Source of the DNA: Prostheceraeus crozeri
Lineage: Eukaryota; Platyhelminthes; Polycladida; Euryleptidae
DNA: 64,000 nucleotides
Direction of reading: 5' to 3'
NCBI GenBank assembly: GCA_907163375.1
Contig: CAJQUW010001406.1
Span: 186,001 to 250,000, forward strand
A model generated the notes under the pieces. That model ran no database searches. It was not told where the DNA came from and worked only from the letters and a program-made list of their open reading frames with translations. How positions within the stretch are numbered: position 1 is the stretch's first letter; each line of letters starts with the position of its first letter. Positions 23,640-34,235 of this stretch are shown piece by piece. The position numbers and the translations under genes were made by a program.

Positions 23640-24730
23640 CATGAATGGAGTGGATAATCCTTTCTAAATATCTGCTTTGAAGAAAAAGGGCAACAAGTAG
23701 GCTACTTGTTTGAACAACGATCTGACATCGTTGTACATTTGATGAATCAAAACTTTATTTCCCTGAAGAACTTTCTCAAACATTTCTCAGAGCTTCGGCA
23801 GTACTGATTTCAAAAATTGAAGGTAAACTTCCAAGGAAACGTCACGGAGGGCATTACGAATCTCAATGACTCGCCCATCGGCCAAGTCATTTGGACGATC
23901 GGAAGAAATGGCAACGAGGAAAAATTCATGTAAACACGGCAACTGTTCCAGGAGTTGGTTGATTACTGAGAAAAGTTGAATGCACCTTCACACGCCTCAT
24001 CATTCAAAGTTCACTCACTTCCAACAATTTTTGTGCATCTTTATTAGATGTCCATCGGGAAGTTTAGACAGAGTAATTGTAGACATTATCACTAAGATGT
24101 TCCACAAGTCCTCCAAGTTCATCGCACGCAGCTCCAACGGCGGGCTTGAAATATGGTGCAATGTGCACGATCCAATGTCTAACAAGTGAGGGCCATGATC
24201 ATCGATGAGTTTATGGAAACCGTCACGGCGACCAACCATGACAGATGGACCATCAGACATAATGAGGGTTGATACTAAGGGATCACTTGCCCAAGGTGAA
24301 CATCCAGACCATATACTGTAGGTAAGGAGTTGCCTTTCGTCTCCTTAAGATATTCTTCGCTAATTTAAAGATACAAAATTTGTTAAATTACACATGAAAG
24401 AAACAAATGCAATGTAAGCACATAAAATGTCAGATGATAATCACAAACAACTGACTTGTTCAAAATGCACAAAATTAAAGTTCCGCAATAATGAACTCAG
24501 TCAAAACAAAAATTGGCAAATAACGGATGGAAATAAAAAAACGAATACGGTAACAGGCAACCATGTTATCAACTTGCATCCTGTCCTCTTATAATTGTTT
24601 ATATAAAGTTGTTTTGCTATTCCGTGGTCCCCCTTGCAACACATACTGAAAGCAGTAGGGAAAAGGTTGTCTATACCACAATACGTGATGAGTGAAGAAA
24701 ATGAGTCAAAGTCATGGTGGGCCACTGGTA
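23640..24730 (-). pseudogene. Decayed hAT-like transposase
   Basis: Minus-strand frames read, in order, HHDFDSFSSLITYCGIDNLF..GIAKQLY, then IMSDGPSVMVGRRDGFHKLI, HGPHLLDIGSCTLHHI, and after stops HEFFLVAISSDRPNDLADGR..IRNALRDV..LQFLKSVLPKL and QGNKVLIHQMYNDVRSLF. The SDGP-N-x(n)-LLDIGSCxLHH block is typical of hAT-superfamily or related domesticated transposases, and the later blocks fit the region after it. Several stops and frame changes and an unaligned middle show it is dead. No terminal repeats were found. Confidence 0.55.
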
Positions 24731-26505
24731 CTAGCCATCCGTTGGAAATATGTCTTCATCACTCCAAAAATAATTGTGGCTACTAAATCTGTATTGCTTA
24801 TTGAACATTCGATTATCTTTATCTTCTGCAGTGATTGCCTGATGAAAAGAAATGATATCAGGCCGTGATTAGCCTATGAAAAAAATTGAGGATTATTTGT
24901 GAAAAATTTGAGGAATGGAAACGGAGCCTAGTATGATAATTGCAAGAAAAACTACAAATTTTAGCACGAATTTTGGGCCAAGCTTCAAATCATGGAAGTC
25001 ACAACGAAGAAGGTAACCCAAGGGTTGACCACACCACACCACACCCACTTTTTGAAGTTGTGTATATTGCAAAGGAATACTGACTTGGTCATAATCACTT
25101 CCCGCGTTGTTACGAAATCAATTTGTTGCCTCAAGTATTATCTGCTTAGAATGTGTCGAACAGAGGATGTCAGATCAAGCTGCTGATATCGCTCTGCTTC
25201 ACGCTATCGTCTCCAATTCAATGATGCTTGTCAGATTTGTATACTGTAATTTTTTGAATGTAGGATATATCCTCAACTACATGCATCTGGGGATTTGTAA
25301 CGATTAATTTTTTACGGACTTCAGACAAATTTGGGAGGAGAGTAACCCATAAATATAGAAAGCTTAAAATCGTTGACAGAATGCTTGTGACTTAAAAAAA
25401 GTCAGTAATTTATTATGAAGGATACACCACATTACACACTAATTGACACATTACGCCACCCAGGTTGAAAATCTACCAAGCCAGTACTATGTGGTTCAAT
25501 GTCTTAATTAATCTAAGTTCACATACAACGATAAGTAATGTGTGCACTAATTTCACACCAACCTATGTTCATCAAATTATGAAAACGATCTATACGTGAA
25601 TAATTCATCCAGGATAGATGTTGGTCGGCAGACCCAGGAAAATGTAGCTGCAAAAACACTCATGAGATAGCAGAGCTTCATACGCTTCCAACCCCCGCAC
25701 GCTAGTGACCAGGAGGCAGATAGATACTAAATTTAGGGAACATCCGCTTTACCCCGTCGGATGTGTTCATGTTCAGCGGAAATAAAATGGAAGAGAGTGA
25801 GTGAAACAAACGCTTCAGTTGATAAGAGCATTGAAATCCAAGTGGGCTGGGCTACCTATCATATAATGGATATGGAAGATCGATATCCTTAAGTTCTTTA
25901 AGAAGTACAGGCATGCATTTAGCAGCCATATAGTCGCAGAAACATATAAAGAAGGTTGTGACAAAGGTCAAGATAATTAATGAAAATAATTGAATGTGCA
26001 TTTTATTGTTGGAATTCTAAGCAATATTATGAAGTTAGAAGTAAAAAATTGCAGTGTTCAAATATACAATTTCTGTAGGTTGATCGCAGTGTTTCATTCA
26101 TCAAATACGTGAAAGCATTTAATGAGTGAGTTCGACAGACAATAACTTCGGACAACTTCTCTGCTTAGCAAAATAAGTCCAGACGAACCGGAACATCTGC
26201 AGCCCTGTAGCTTGCAGAAATGAAAGCGACATTCAACGGAACAAAGTGCGTCAAGGTAACAAAATTAAAAAAAAACAAGCTAACGACTGGTTAATTTTTG
26301 ATGTGCTAAATATGACATGGCTAAAAGAAAATCATTATATCCTAAAAAGTCTGGAAATTTAAAAATACTTACTAGAAAGACAAGCAGCGGTTCTCCTCTC
26401 CTCTTGTGGAATGAATTGGTGAGTAGGTCTCTCTTTTCAAAATTATGTTTATCACTTATATATTGAAAATATTCTATTTAACAGTCTACCCATTCAGATG
26501 ATAAT
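24731..26505. other. Nothing recognised
   Basis: AT-rich. Frames at 24992-25307 lack motifs. No repeat structure noticed up to the foldback element. Confidence 0.35.
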
Positions 26506-27231
26506 AGTCCGGCAGCCTTCACGAGCTTCTCCAGGGAACGAGGCCGAAAGTGAGACTTTCACAGAATGATGTACACCCTATGCCTACTACGAATCGGTAC
26601 GTCTGCCGAGTTCTAGTGAGTTCCTCTTCTTGTAAGACAGGATCAAGGAAAAACACATGTAAATCCAATTGGACGCAGATTGCAGTTGTTGGCTAAAATG
26701 AAATTTTGCATGTTTTATCTGATCAAACGAAAAGCACTAAGCCCAGAGTCATAATTTTTGACATGGAATGTCTTGAGGTCATTTCCTATGATGTGCATGT
26801 GCTTTGATCATGCATCTAATCGGCAATGTATGTGAGAATGTGCTTGAATGTGGATTAAGGAGCTTAAAATGTTTGTGTTTGCCGACATTATGAGGCTCGC
26901 CAAATCTAAATGTGTTCAGCTTTATAGACAGAGGTGCATGAAAATGAAAGGAAATGACCTGAAGACATTCCATGTCAAAAATTATGACTCTGGGCTTAGT
27001 ACTTTTCGCTTAATCAGAGAAAACATGCAAAATTTCATGTTAGACAACAACTGCAATCTGCGTCCCATTGGATTTACATGGGTTTTTCTTTGATCCTGTC
27101 TGACAAGAAGAGGAACTCAGTAGAACTCGGCAGACGTGCCGATTCGCAGTAGGCAATAGAGTGTACATCATTCTGTGAAAGTCTCACTTCGGCCTCGTTC
27201 CCTGCAGAAACTCGCTCTGGCTGCCGGACTA
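26506..27231. mobile_element. Foldback element with ~285 bp arms
   Basis: The left arm 26506-26790 is the reverse complement of 26951-27231 at high identity, over about 160 bp of spacer. The tip reads TAGTCCGGCAGCC at the left and GGCTGCCGGACTA at the right. Arms share TTTCACAGAATGATGTACAC, CTACTACGAATCGGTACGTCT and AGCCCAGAGTCATAATTTTT-type blocks. The 81-codon frame at 26848-27093 lies over spacer and arm and has no known domain. The first ~76 bp of the tip is the unit of the tandem array at 55.3-56.1 kb, so this is one family. Confidence 0.9.
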
Positions 27232-28949
27232 TAAAAGGACAGGTCTGTTTCCAATCAAAATATCAGATCTAGATAGCACAGCGGGATTACGCTATCTAAA
27301 ATCTACCAGGTGTGTGAGAGAAAAATTATTAAGTTGTAAATCATGAGAGAAGAAAAAGAAAAGTAATAAATCATGAGTGATTCATGATTAGCAGCATGGA
27401 TGTAGGGTACATGTTACAGGATTCTATCTTAGCTTCTTGTTTGGAAGTTTACATATCATCGCCATTCGCCAAAAAACAATACATTATCCGACATTTAGTC
27501 TGTAGTGTGTCGTATTTGAGGAATTTTTGAGGATTTGAGGAGTAATAAACAAATTTGAGAAATCTGAGGAATTTCAGGAGTAATCACAGGCCTGTGATAT
27601 CACTATGAAGTCCTAATTTGCCTTTCAGTTTGATCTTGCAATTTCACTCAGAAAAGCAACTGTTGCAGCTGGACCAGTTCAATGAGCTCGGAGATTGAGC
27701 GACATCACTTGCACCCTCTCCAATAATAGGCACATGATTTTCCACTTCGAGCTTTCTGCCGTGTCCATGGACATCGAGAAGACTACAAGTCTTTCCAAAT
27801 TTTGAAATTAGACGTGTAACACTTAGACAGTGACACTCCAAATGGATCCCTTTATCCTACATGCACATAAAGTTTGGTCCTTCATTTGCATAAAGCAGTT
27901 CAACAATTTCTAAGCGAGTTGATGAGTTTTTCCTGATTCTTCATTCAATGATAACTTGCAATTCACCGTCCATGAAGATTTTGATAGTATCTTTGATGAC
28001 AGATGAAATGTATCTTTGTGCTGAATGCTCAGAACCCCTGTCAAAACTTGTCTGGTGCGCTATTTGATAGCTGACCAATCACAGAAGCCGTGTAATTCGT
28101 GGCACGCATGACGCAACATTGGATTCATTAGATATTCTTTTGACACTTTAATTATAAGCTCATACATATTACAGACCAATTGATACAAATGGAGAGAGAT
28201 ATCACTGTCCGCACATGAACGAATTTTTGAATTGTTTCTTTAAATACTATAACCTCATGATAATTCTTTCCGTTTCTCGGCATATCATTTTTGAACGCAA
28301 AGTTTCGTTCTCAGGACAAAATCAAAATCTGCGCTAATTTGGGAAACCCTGCATTTCGGTCACCGACGTCGCATCTCAATATAAACTGATTTTACAGGAC
28401 ACTTCATTTTCTTTTACTAAGCCGAACATTTTTGAAAAAAAACTTCTTGAAATGAGGCCTACTGCAATATGAAAGGCAGGCATTACTGTAGTTATACACT
28501 ATTAGATATGAATGTTGTGTTAATGTTTGTTGCATATTTTAAAGTATATCAAAACGTATACCAGGCCGCAAGTTCTTCTTGGAACTTTCTAACAACAGTG
28601 ATTGGAAGAATCTACTTTTCGCTTGTCAGTCAGTTTTTCGAAAGCGACACGCATAAATTCATTTATTCAACGGAAAGTCGGCATTCTCTGCTTCCTTATC
28701 TCAATTTTCATTTCACGTGCGAACAAGCAAAAATATTGTTAAAACTGGGGCTCTAGAAAGTGAGGCAAGGTGCGCCTCTTTTCACTAATTTGGCGATTTT
28801 TATAAAGCTGTCGGTCTACAAGTGGTCGCTGGACAGGGATAAAAATTCAAAATATTTCGTCTGAACTCGGTCGTTGATGGGGAGTCAATGCATTGGAAAG
28901 TTTTCCGGAATATGGGAAAGCGATGGCTGTAGAGGATTGGTCGCTGTAA
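27232..28949. other. No gene recognised
   Basis: Frames at 27644-27841 (-) and 28469-28756 (+, 95 codons, aromatic-rich) show no domain or flanking splice sites I trust. Confidence 0.35.
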
Positions 28950-29491
28950 TGGGATGGTCTTCAACGGGAGGACCACTGCATATTCCAGCCGTCTGATCGT
29001 CGCATGTGGTTGTGTCTCGGTTCGTGGCTGTCGATTGGATCAGTTTTTCGCTCTAAGTTGGTTTGATATTGCTTATTTTGCTTAAATTTGGTATCAATCG
29101 CTTTTATTGTGATCTGGTGGAAATTTGAGATTGGGTTTTCAAAATGAGGAATGCTCAATTTGGTGGATAATTACGTGGATTGAATACGTGGAAGTGATTG
29201 GTCAGCCATTCAATCAGCGCATTCTATCTATCTGTAGAATATTCATCGCTTCGTATCGCATTGAATTGTGTGTATTGTGCAGTGCTTCCTGGTCTCTATC
29301 GATCACATCAAGGTTGCTTGTGGCTAAAACGCTGTAGCGGCTGGTACTGTCAGCTGATAAATCATATGTTATCAGCAATCCAGTGAAGACACTCTCGACG
29401 AAAATTCGTGAATTATTGATTTTTTGGTCACGTGATGATTGACGTCGAAAGGTGTGTCACATTACCCTTGACTGCCTGAAACCGCGTCGAA
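28950..29491 (+). other. Probable 5' region of LINE-1
   Basis: Moderately GC-rich DNA with overlapping short frames directly upstream of the LINE ORF1 start. It may be the 5' UTR and internal promoter; the boundary cannot be placed without another copy. Confidence 0.35.
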
Positions 29492-30311
29492 ATGTCTGAA
29501 AGCAAGAATAAAAGTTCTTATTCATTTGCGGACGTTCGCAGAATGTCTGCAACGCAGCTCGGCAAGTTGACAAAAGATCAACTGAATGCTGCATTAAAGG
29601 ATGCGATTGATCAGTATGATCACACTGAATCAAGTACACGTACAAACTCACCTTCTCAAACAACTGCTGTCATGTCTGCTGAGATGCTTTCCTCGACTCT
29701 TGACAAATATATTCAGCCTTTGACTGTTCAGCTATCATACATTATGGAAAGCAACAGACAATTGCAGCTGAAGTATGATGAACTGAAAATTAACTTTGAA
29801 TCCATTTCAGCTTGCATTTCAGCTCCTCCTGCAAGCCCTGCCATTGATGATGTAGTGCAGGAAGTAGAGCAGAGAATAAATAAACGAAATAACATCATCA
29901 TTTCAGGCATTGAGAAGAAACAAGAAGGTTCACTTGAAGTGAGAAAAATGAACGACAAAGCGCAGGTTGAAAGTTTGTTGTCGAACTTAGATGAGAACAT
30001 TTATGACTATTGCGATGATACAGACTACACCGTTCAACGTATAGGAAAACTGAAAGACTCGGGCTCCCGTCTCTTGAAGGTGTCCTTCACCAGCTTCAAC
30101 ATCAAACAATCGGTGATGCAAAAGGCCAGGCTTCTGCGAAATTTACCCCAATATGAGAACGTCTACATAAATAATGACCTTACGAAATTACAGCATCATG
30201 AACGGAAACTTTTGAGAGAAGAACTGAAAGAACGCAGGAAAAAACTGTGAAGACGTCGTTATCTATAAAGGAAGTGTTGTGTTGAAGAAGAATATCTCGC
30301 ATTTTCGGTAG
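29492..30311 (+). CDS. LINE-1 ORF1 (coiled-coil nucleic-acid-binding protein)
   Basis: A 252-codon frame starts MSESKNKSSYSFADVRRMSA. Around residues 70-110 a heptad-rich segment (MESNRQLQLKYDELKINFESI) predicts a coiled coil, followed by a CR1/L2-type ORF1 core: VEQRINKRNNIIISGI, then DYTVQRIGKL, RLLKVSF and LREELKERRKKL. The C-terminus is displaced by a frameshift near 30248: the expected EDVVIYKGSVV continues in the next frame to TAG at 30311. ORF1 proteins bind the element RNA in the RNP. Otherwise open, so this copy is not old. Confidence 0.75.
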
Positions 30312-32944
30312 ATGTTTTACCAAGTAGAGACATACGCGCATATCCGACGATTTATTTATCAAATATACAATCAATGTGTTCGAAGTTCGATGAAATTTGT
30401 GCTTTTACTTCTGTTGAGAAGCCTCACATAATTGCTCTGACAGAGTCTTGGCTTACCAACCGTGTTAATGACCCCCAAATCACCATACCATCTTATTCAA
30501 ATCCCTTCCGTTGTGATCGAAATGATGGACGTCGAGGAGGTGGAGTCTGCATATATGTCAGACAAGATGTCACAGTTTTGAAATAATTTCAACTTTGCCT
30601 CGTCCACCAGCTATTGAATGCATTTGGCTGATGCTGCCGAAGACCAAGGTAGTATTGCTGGTTGTGTATATTCCTCCTAATCAAACGGTTAACATGTGGC
30701 AGATTATTCAAGATTATTTGTACGCAAATATTGTGCGAATTTCACAAGATTATCCTGGTAGCAGATTCATTGTCGCAGGTGATCTAAACCGATTTCCCGA
30801 TAACTTCCTTGAAACTCATTTCGGCCTTCTGAATGTCGTCAACGAGCCTACAAGAGGAGATGCAATTCTTGATAAATGTTTCATGCACCGCACTTATTGG
30901 ATCACTACAAAAGACCAGAAATTGTGCCCAACTTTGGAAATGGTGATCACAAGAATGTATACATCAAGGCAATTGATGCTGCCGCTTGGAATGCCGAGTG
31001 TAAGAGACTGCTAGACCTCAGACACCATAGTGTATCTACTTTTCGAAGTAATATTTCTGCTATTAATTGGCAGAACTTCTATCGGCAAAGTTCAAGCGTC
31101 CAAGAAAAATGTGACTTTTTTTATTCAATTATAAAAGGAGCAATGAGCGATATTCCTGTCACTTATGTTAAATTATCCCCAAATGATAAACCTTGGATGA
31201 CTCCATTGATTAAGCACTTGGTGAATTTGCGATATGAGGCATACCGATTAAGAAACTTTGTACTTTACTACCATTATAAAGAAAAAGTAAAGATTGAGAT
31301 CGAAAATGCCAAATCAAAGTGGTGCAACAAGATCAAAAACATGACAGGGAATGTTTGGAACGTTGTTAAGGCTCACAATTCAAAAAGAAACGAATCTAAT
31401 TTACGAAATCTTGTTTCATCTTTTCCTACTGAATTTCTTGCTGCAGAAAAGATCAATGCCAGTCTATCCAGCCATTTTTCCCTGCCTCTGAATGTGGAGG
31501 AAAAAGAAGTCAACCAAGTTTCACCGATTGATGCACCATGGAATATAGAAATTGATGTTCAAATGGTTAAAAGGCAATTGGACTCAATCAATTGTAGGAA
31601 AGCCTTTGGAAGCGACGACATACCTTCCAAGCTTTTGGTAGCTGCAAGCGACTTACTATCGGGTCCTTTGAGTCATTTATATAATTTGTCTATTCAGGAT
31701 TGCCAAGTTCCCAAGCAATGGAAGATCGCAAAAGTGTTGCCCATTCTAAAATGTAGAGCTCCCTCACTGAATGATCTTCGACCAATCTCACTTTTGCCCA
31801 TTATGTCAAAAATCTTGGAACGTCTTGTGGTCAATTCAGTGTTGGACGACCTTATTGACCTATATGGCCCGCTCCAATATGGCTTTCGTCCCAATTCATC
31901 CACTTGTCTGGCCAACATCAGAATTCATGATTATGCAACTGAATCCCTAGAAAAAACCAGTGTTGAAGGAGTGGTGATAATTTCGTTTGATTTTCCCATG
32001 CTTTTGATGCCATCTCTCATCGGAAAATTATCGAATCTCTGAGGAAAAGTGACAAGCTCCCAGTAAAATTTGTCAAATGGGTTGAAGACTATTTGCAAGA
32101 TCGCGAACAATACACGTGTTTGAATGATACATGTAGTTCCTCAAGTAACGTACTGTCTGGTGTACCTCAAGGTAGTATTTTGGGGCCATACTTGTTTGGA
32201 ATTTTTATTGGCTCCCTTGGTCCGATTCATGCTAAAACGTGCATGGTCAAATATGCCGATGATCTGGTTTTGGTAATACCGTATGAACGAACTTCATCTG
32301 ATCCTGATTGTATAATACATGAAGAAATCGAGAATGTGAAGAAGTGGTCCAAGGAGCAAAATTTGAAGCTTAACACCAATAAATCTAAGTTCATGTACAT
32401 TAGAAAATCGAGCGGAACAGGATCCCCAACAATGGAATTGACCCAATGCCAGAGCATGAAGATTCTTGGTCTAACCTACAGCAGCTCGTTGAAATGGTCT
32501 ACCCACATCAATACGGTATGCAAGAAGGCAAGTCAGCGCATTTACTTACTTAGAAGTCTGCGAAAATATTTATCAAAGAGAGAACTCGTGATGGTCTACA
32601 ACAACTTTATTAGATCAATTCTTGAGTACAATGCACCAGTATTCGTTGGACTGAATAAAGAAGATGCACTGGCTCTTGAAAGATTACAAAGACGTTGTCA
32701 CCGTGTCATCTGTGGAGCTGATTGCGGTTGCTTCTTGTTTGAGCCTCTCAGTGTTCGACGAACAAATAGCGCTTTGAAACTTTTTGTGAAGACTCAACAA
32801 ACGGATAACCTACTACATGAGTGTTTCCCGGCATTTCTTCAAAACCATTCTACAAAATTGTTGATGCCAATTTTGCGAACAGACCGACGATCAATGTCTT
32901 TCTTCCCCTTCTGCATTAAAGAATACAACCAAAGGTATGAGTAA
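30290..32944 (+). pseudogene. LINE-1 ORF2 (APE endonuclease + RT), frameshifted
   Basis: Endonuclease: YPTIYLSNIQSM, PHIIALTESWL, GGGVCIYVR, VVYIPPNQ, FIVAGDLNRF, then the ILDKCF region. RT: KQWKIAKVLPILK, LNDLRPISLLPIMSKILERL, LQYGFRPNSST, ISFDF, LSGVPQGSILGPYLF, and the catalytic MVKYADDLVLV. Tail: SLKWSTHINTV, IRSILEYNAPVF, LERLQRRCHRVICG. The frame shifts near 30583, 30890 and 31995, with no true nonsense between shifts. Domain order and the short repeated 3' end place it in the CR1/Jockey-type LINEs. Inactive as read, but possibly only through sequence errors. Confidence 0.85.
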
Positions 32945-33085
32945 AGAACTGACTAACTTGTGTCCATCAAGACCAACCTGACATGCATGTGTATCTTAAT
33001 TTTTGATTATGCCTTCCTTTTATTTGTAATGATGATTTGTAATAATGATGATCTGTAATGATGTATACAGATATTATTATTATAT
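32945..33085 (+). repeat. LINE-1 3' UTR with TGATGATTTGTAA-type tail
   Basis: After the ORF2 stop there is a short UTR ending in ATGATGATTTGTAATAATG and similar units, then ATTATTATTAT. CR1-clade LINEs commonly end in short tandem repeats instead of poly(A). Confidence 0.6.
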
Positions 33086-33159
33086 TGTTAAGGATAGAAG
33101 ATGTCATTCAACTGGATATTCCTACCCGATGAAAATCCCGCAGGTACTTATTTCTCCTA

Positions 33160-33530
33160 GCATTTCCCGCATTGCGGAATACACTGGCGACCACGAAGGC
33201 CAACCAAAGCTTCTTCATCATCAGAAATCTGAAACGGTCTGGTTGTAACCCTTCAATTATATGTCAGGTTTACAATTTCCTTATCCTAACCATTATGCTC
33301 TACTCTTATCCTGCTATCTGCAATGCTCCTTTCTATCTACAAGAGCAATGTTACAAAGTAGAGAGAAGAGTCATGCGCATTATTCACGGCACTTTGATGT
33401 GTTCTCTACAAACAGAAGCCGATCGACGGTGTCAATCCCTTGGGAATGTAATCATCTTGTCGTCTGAAGCTCATGCTTCTTTGGGTTCTACCTTGTCGGA
33501 CAGTTTTATTGTCGGCGGTTTGTGACCGTG
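33160..33530 (+). pseudogene. LINE RT C-terminal fragment
   Basis: An open frame gives KANQSFFIIRNLKRSGCNPS, IICQVYNFLILTIMLYSYPA and EQCYKVERRVMRIIHG, the C-terminal tail of a LINE RT (R-x-FLRxLKR, Y-x(n)-Y-P, LExVQRRxxRII). No RT core is present, so it is 5'-truncated. It resembles the family at 21.0-22.3 kb more than either neighbour. It sits between two other LINEs, an insertion hot zone. Confidence 0.6.
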
Positions 33531-33539
33531 CTCCGGCTA

Positions 33540-34010
33540 ACTAGCAGGCTCTGGAATATTATTTTTATTTTACTGGTCATTGAATATTTATGTTTGATTA
33601 ATTTCTCATTCTTTTTCTCCACGTTTGTTTATTTTAAATGTGTGGTAGGCTTCGGCCGTCCCAATTAACACCACCCCCTGGTTTGCGAGATATGAACAGT
33701 CATCAGATGTTTCATGTTGTTGAATCAGGTTTTTGGGCATGGCACTTATTTGGCTCATTTGTGATCGAACTTCCTTCCACTGCTCTCTTTTGCACTTCCC
33801 CATTTGTTGCAGGTTAAGGTGTGTGACAGATCCAACGTATTCACGGCATACGGGCGTCAGGTAGTTCGAGGGTCCCGAACCCACTGGTAATGCTTTGGGA
33901 GGCAGGCCCGGTCAACTGCTCGAAAAAAGGCGGTACAGTTCCACTGCCACGGACATGCGTGGGTAGCTTTACTGAGGGGTTTAGCCCGTGTAGCTGTATC
34001 CGGTTCCTCT
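33540..34010. other. Probable 5' region of LINE-2
   Basis: Contains a minus frame (33606-33884) and a GC-richer plus segment 33880-34060. It is probably the LINE-2 5' UTR or a lost ORF1; no domain is recognised. Confidence 0.35.
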
Positions 34011-34229
34011 GTGGCCTACCTGACTTGTACCCATTGTTACGGCAAAGGGGTTCTCATTTGGGTTTCTTCAAGCTTTTGCGACATGAACTGTGCCTATAAG
34101 TGTCTTTTTTGCGTATTATTTGTTGCAGCTTTGTTGCTATTATTTACGTTTTTTCTGATGCCTTCCAAAGTTTCTTGTATCACTTTGTTGTACAGTATAA
34201 TTTTCGTTTATTTGATTGATATTCTATGA
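34011..34229 (+). CDS. Hydrophobic small ORF upstream of LINE-2 ORF2
   Basis: A 72-codon frame ends six bases before the next ATG at 34236. It has a Cys-containing N-terminal part (MAYLTCTHCY, NCAYKCLFC) and two strongly hydrophobic stretches (VLFVAALLLLFTFFLM and ITLLYSIIFVYLIDIL) that would be membrane segments. The close spacing to ORF2 suggests a leader ORF of the same element. I do not know a function; it could be chance in AT/TT-rich DNA. Confidence 0.35.
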   Translation: MAYLTCTHCYGKGVLIWVSSSFCDMNCAYKCLFCVLFVAALLLLFTFFLMPSKVSCITLLYSIIFVYLIDIL

Positions 34230-34235
34230 GAAATT

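Noticed and set aside
26848-27093. 81-codon frame inside the foldback as a transposase
   Set aside because: Most of it lies in the inverted arm, whose other copy is read antisense; no catalytic motif.
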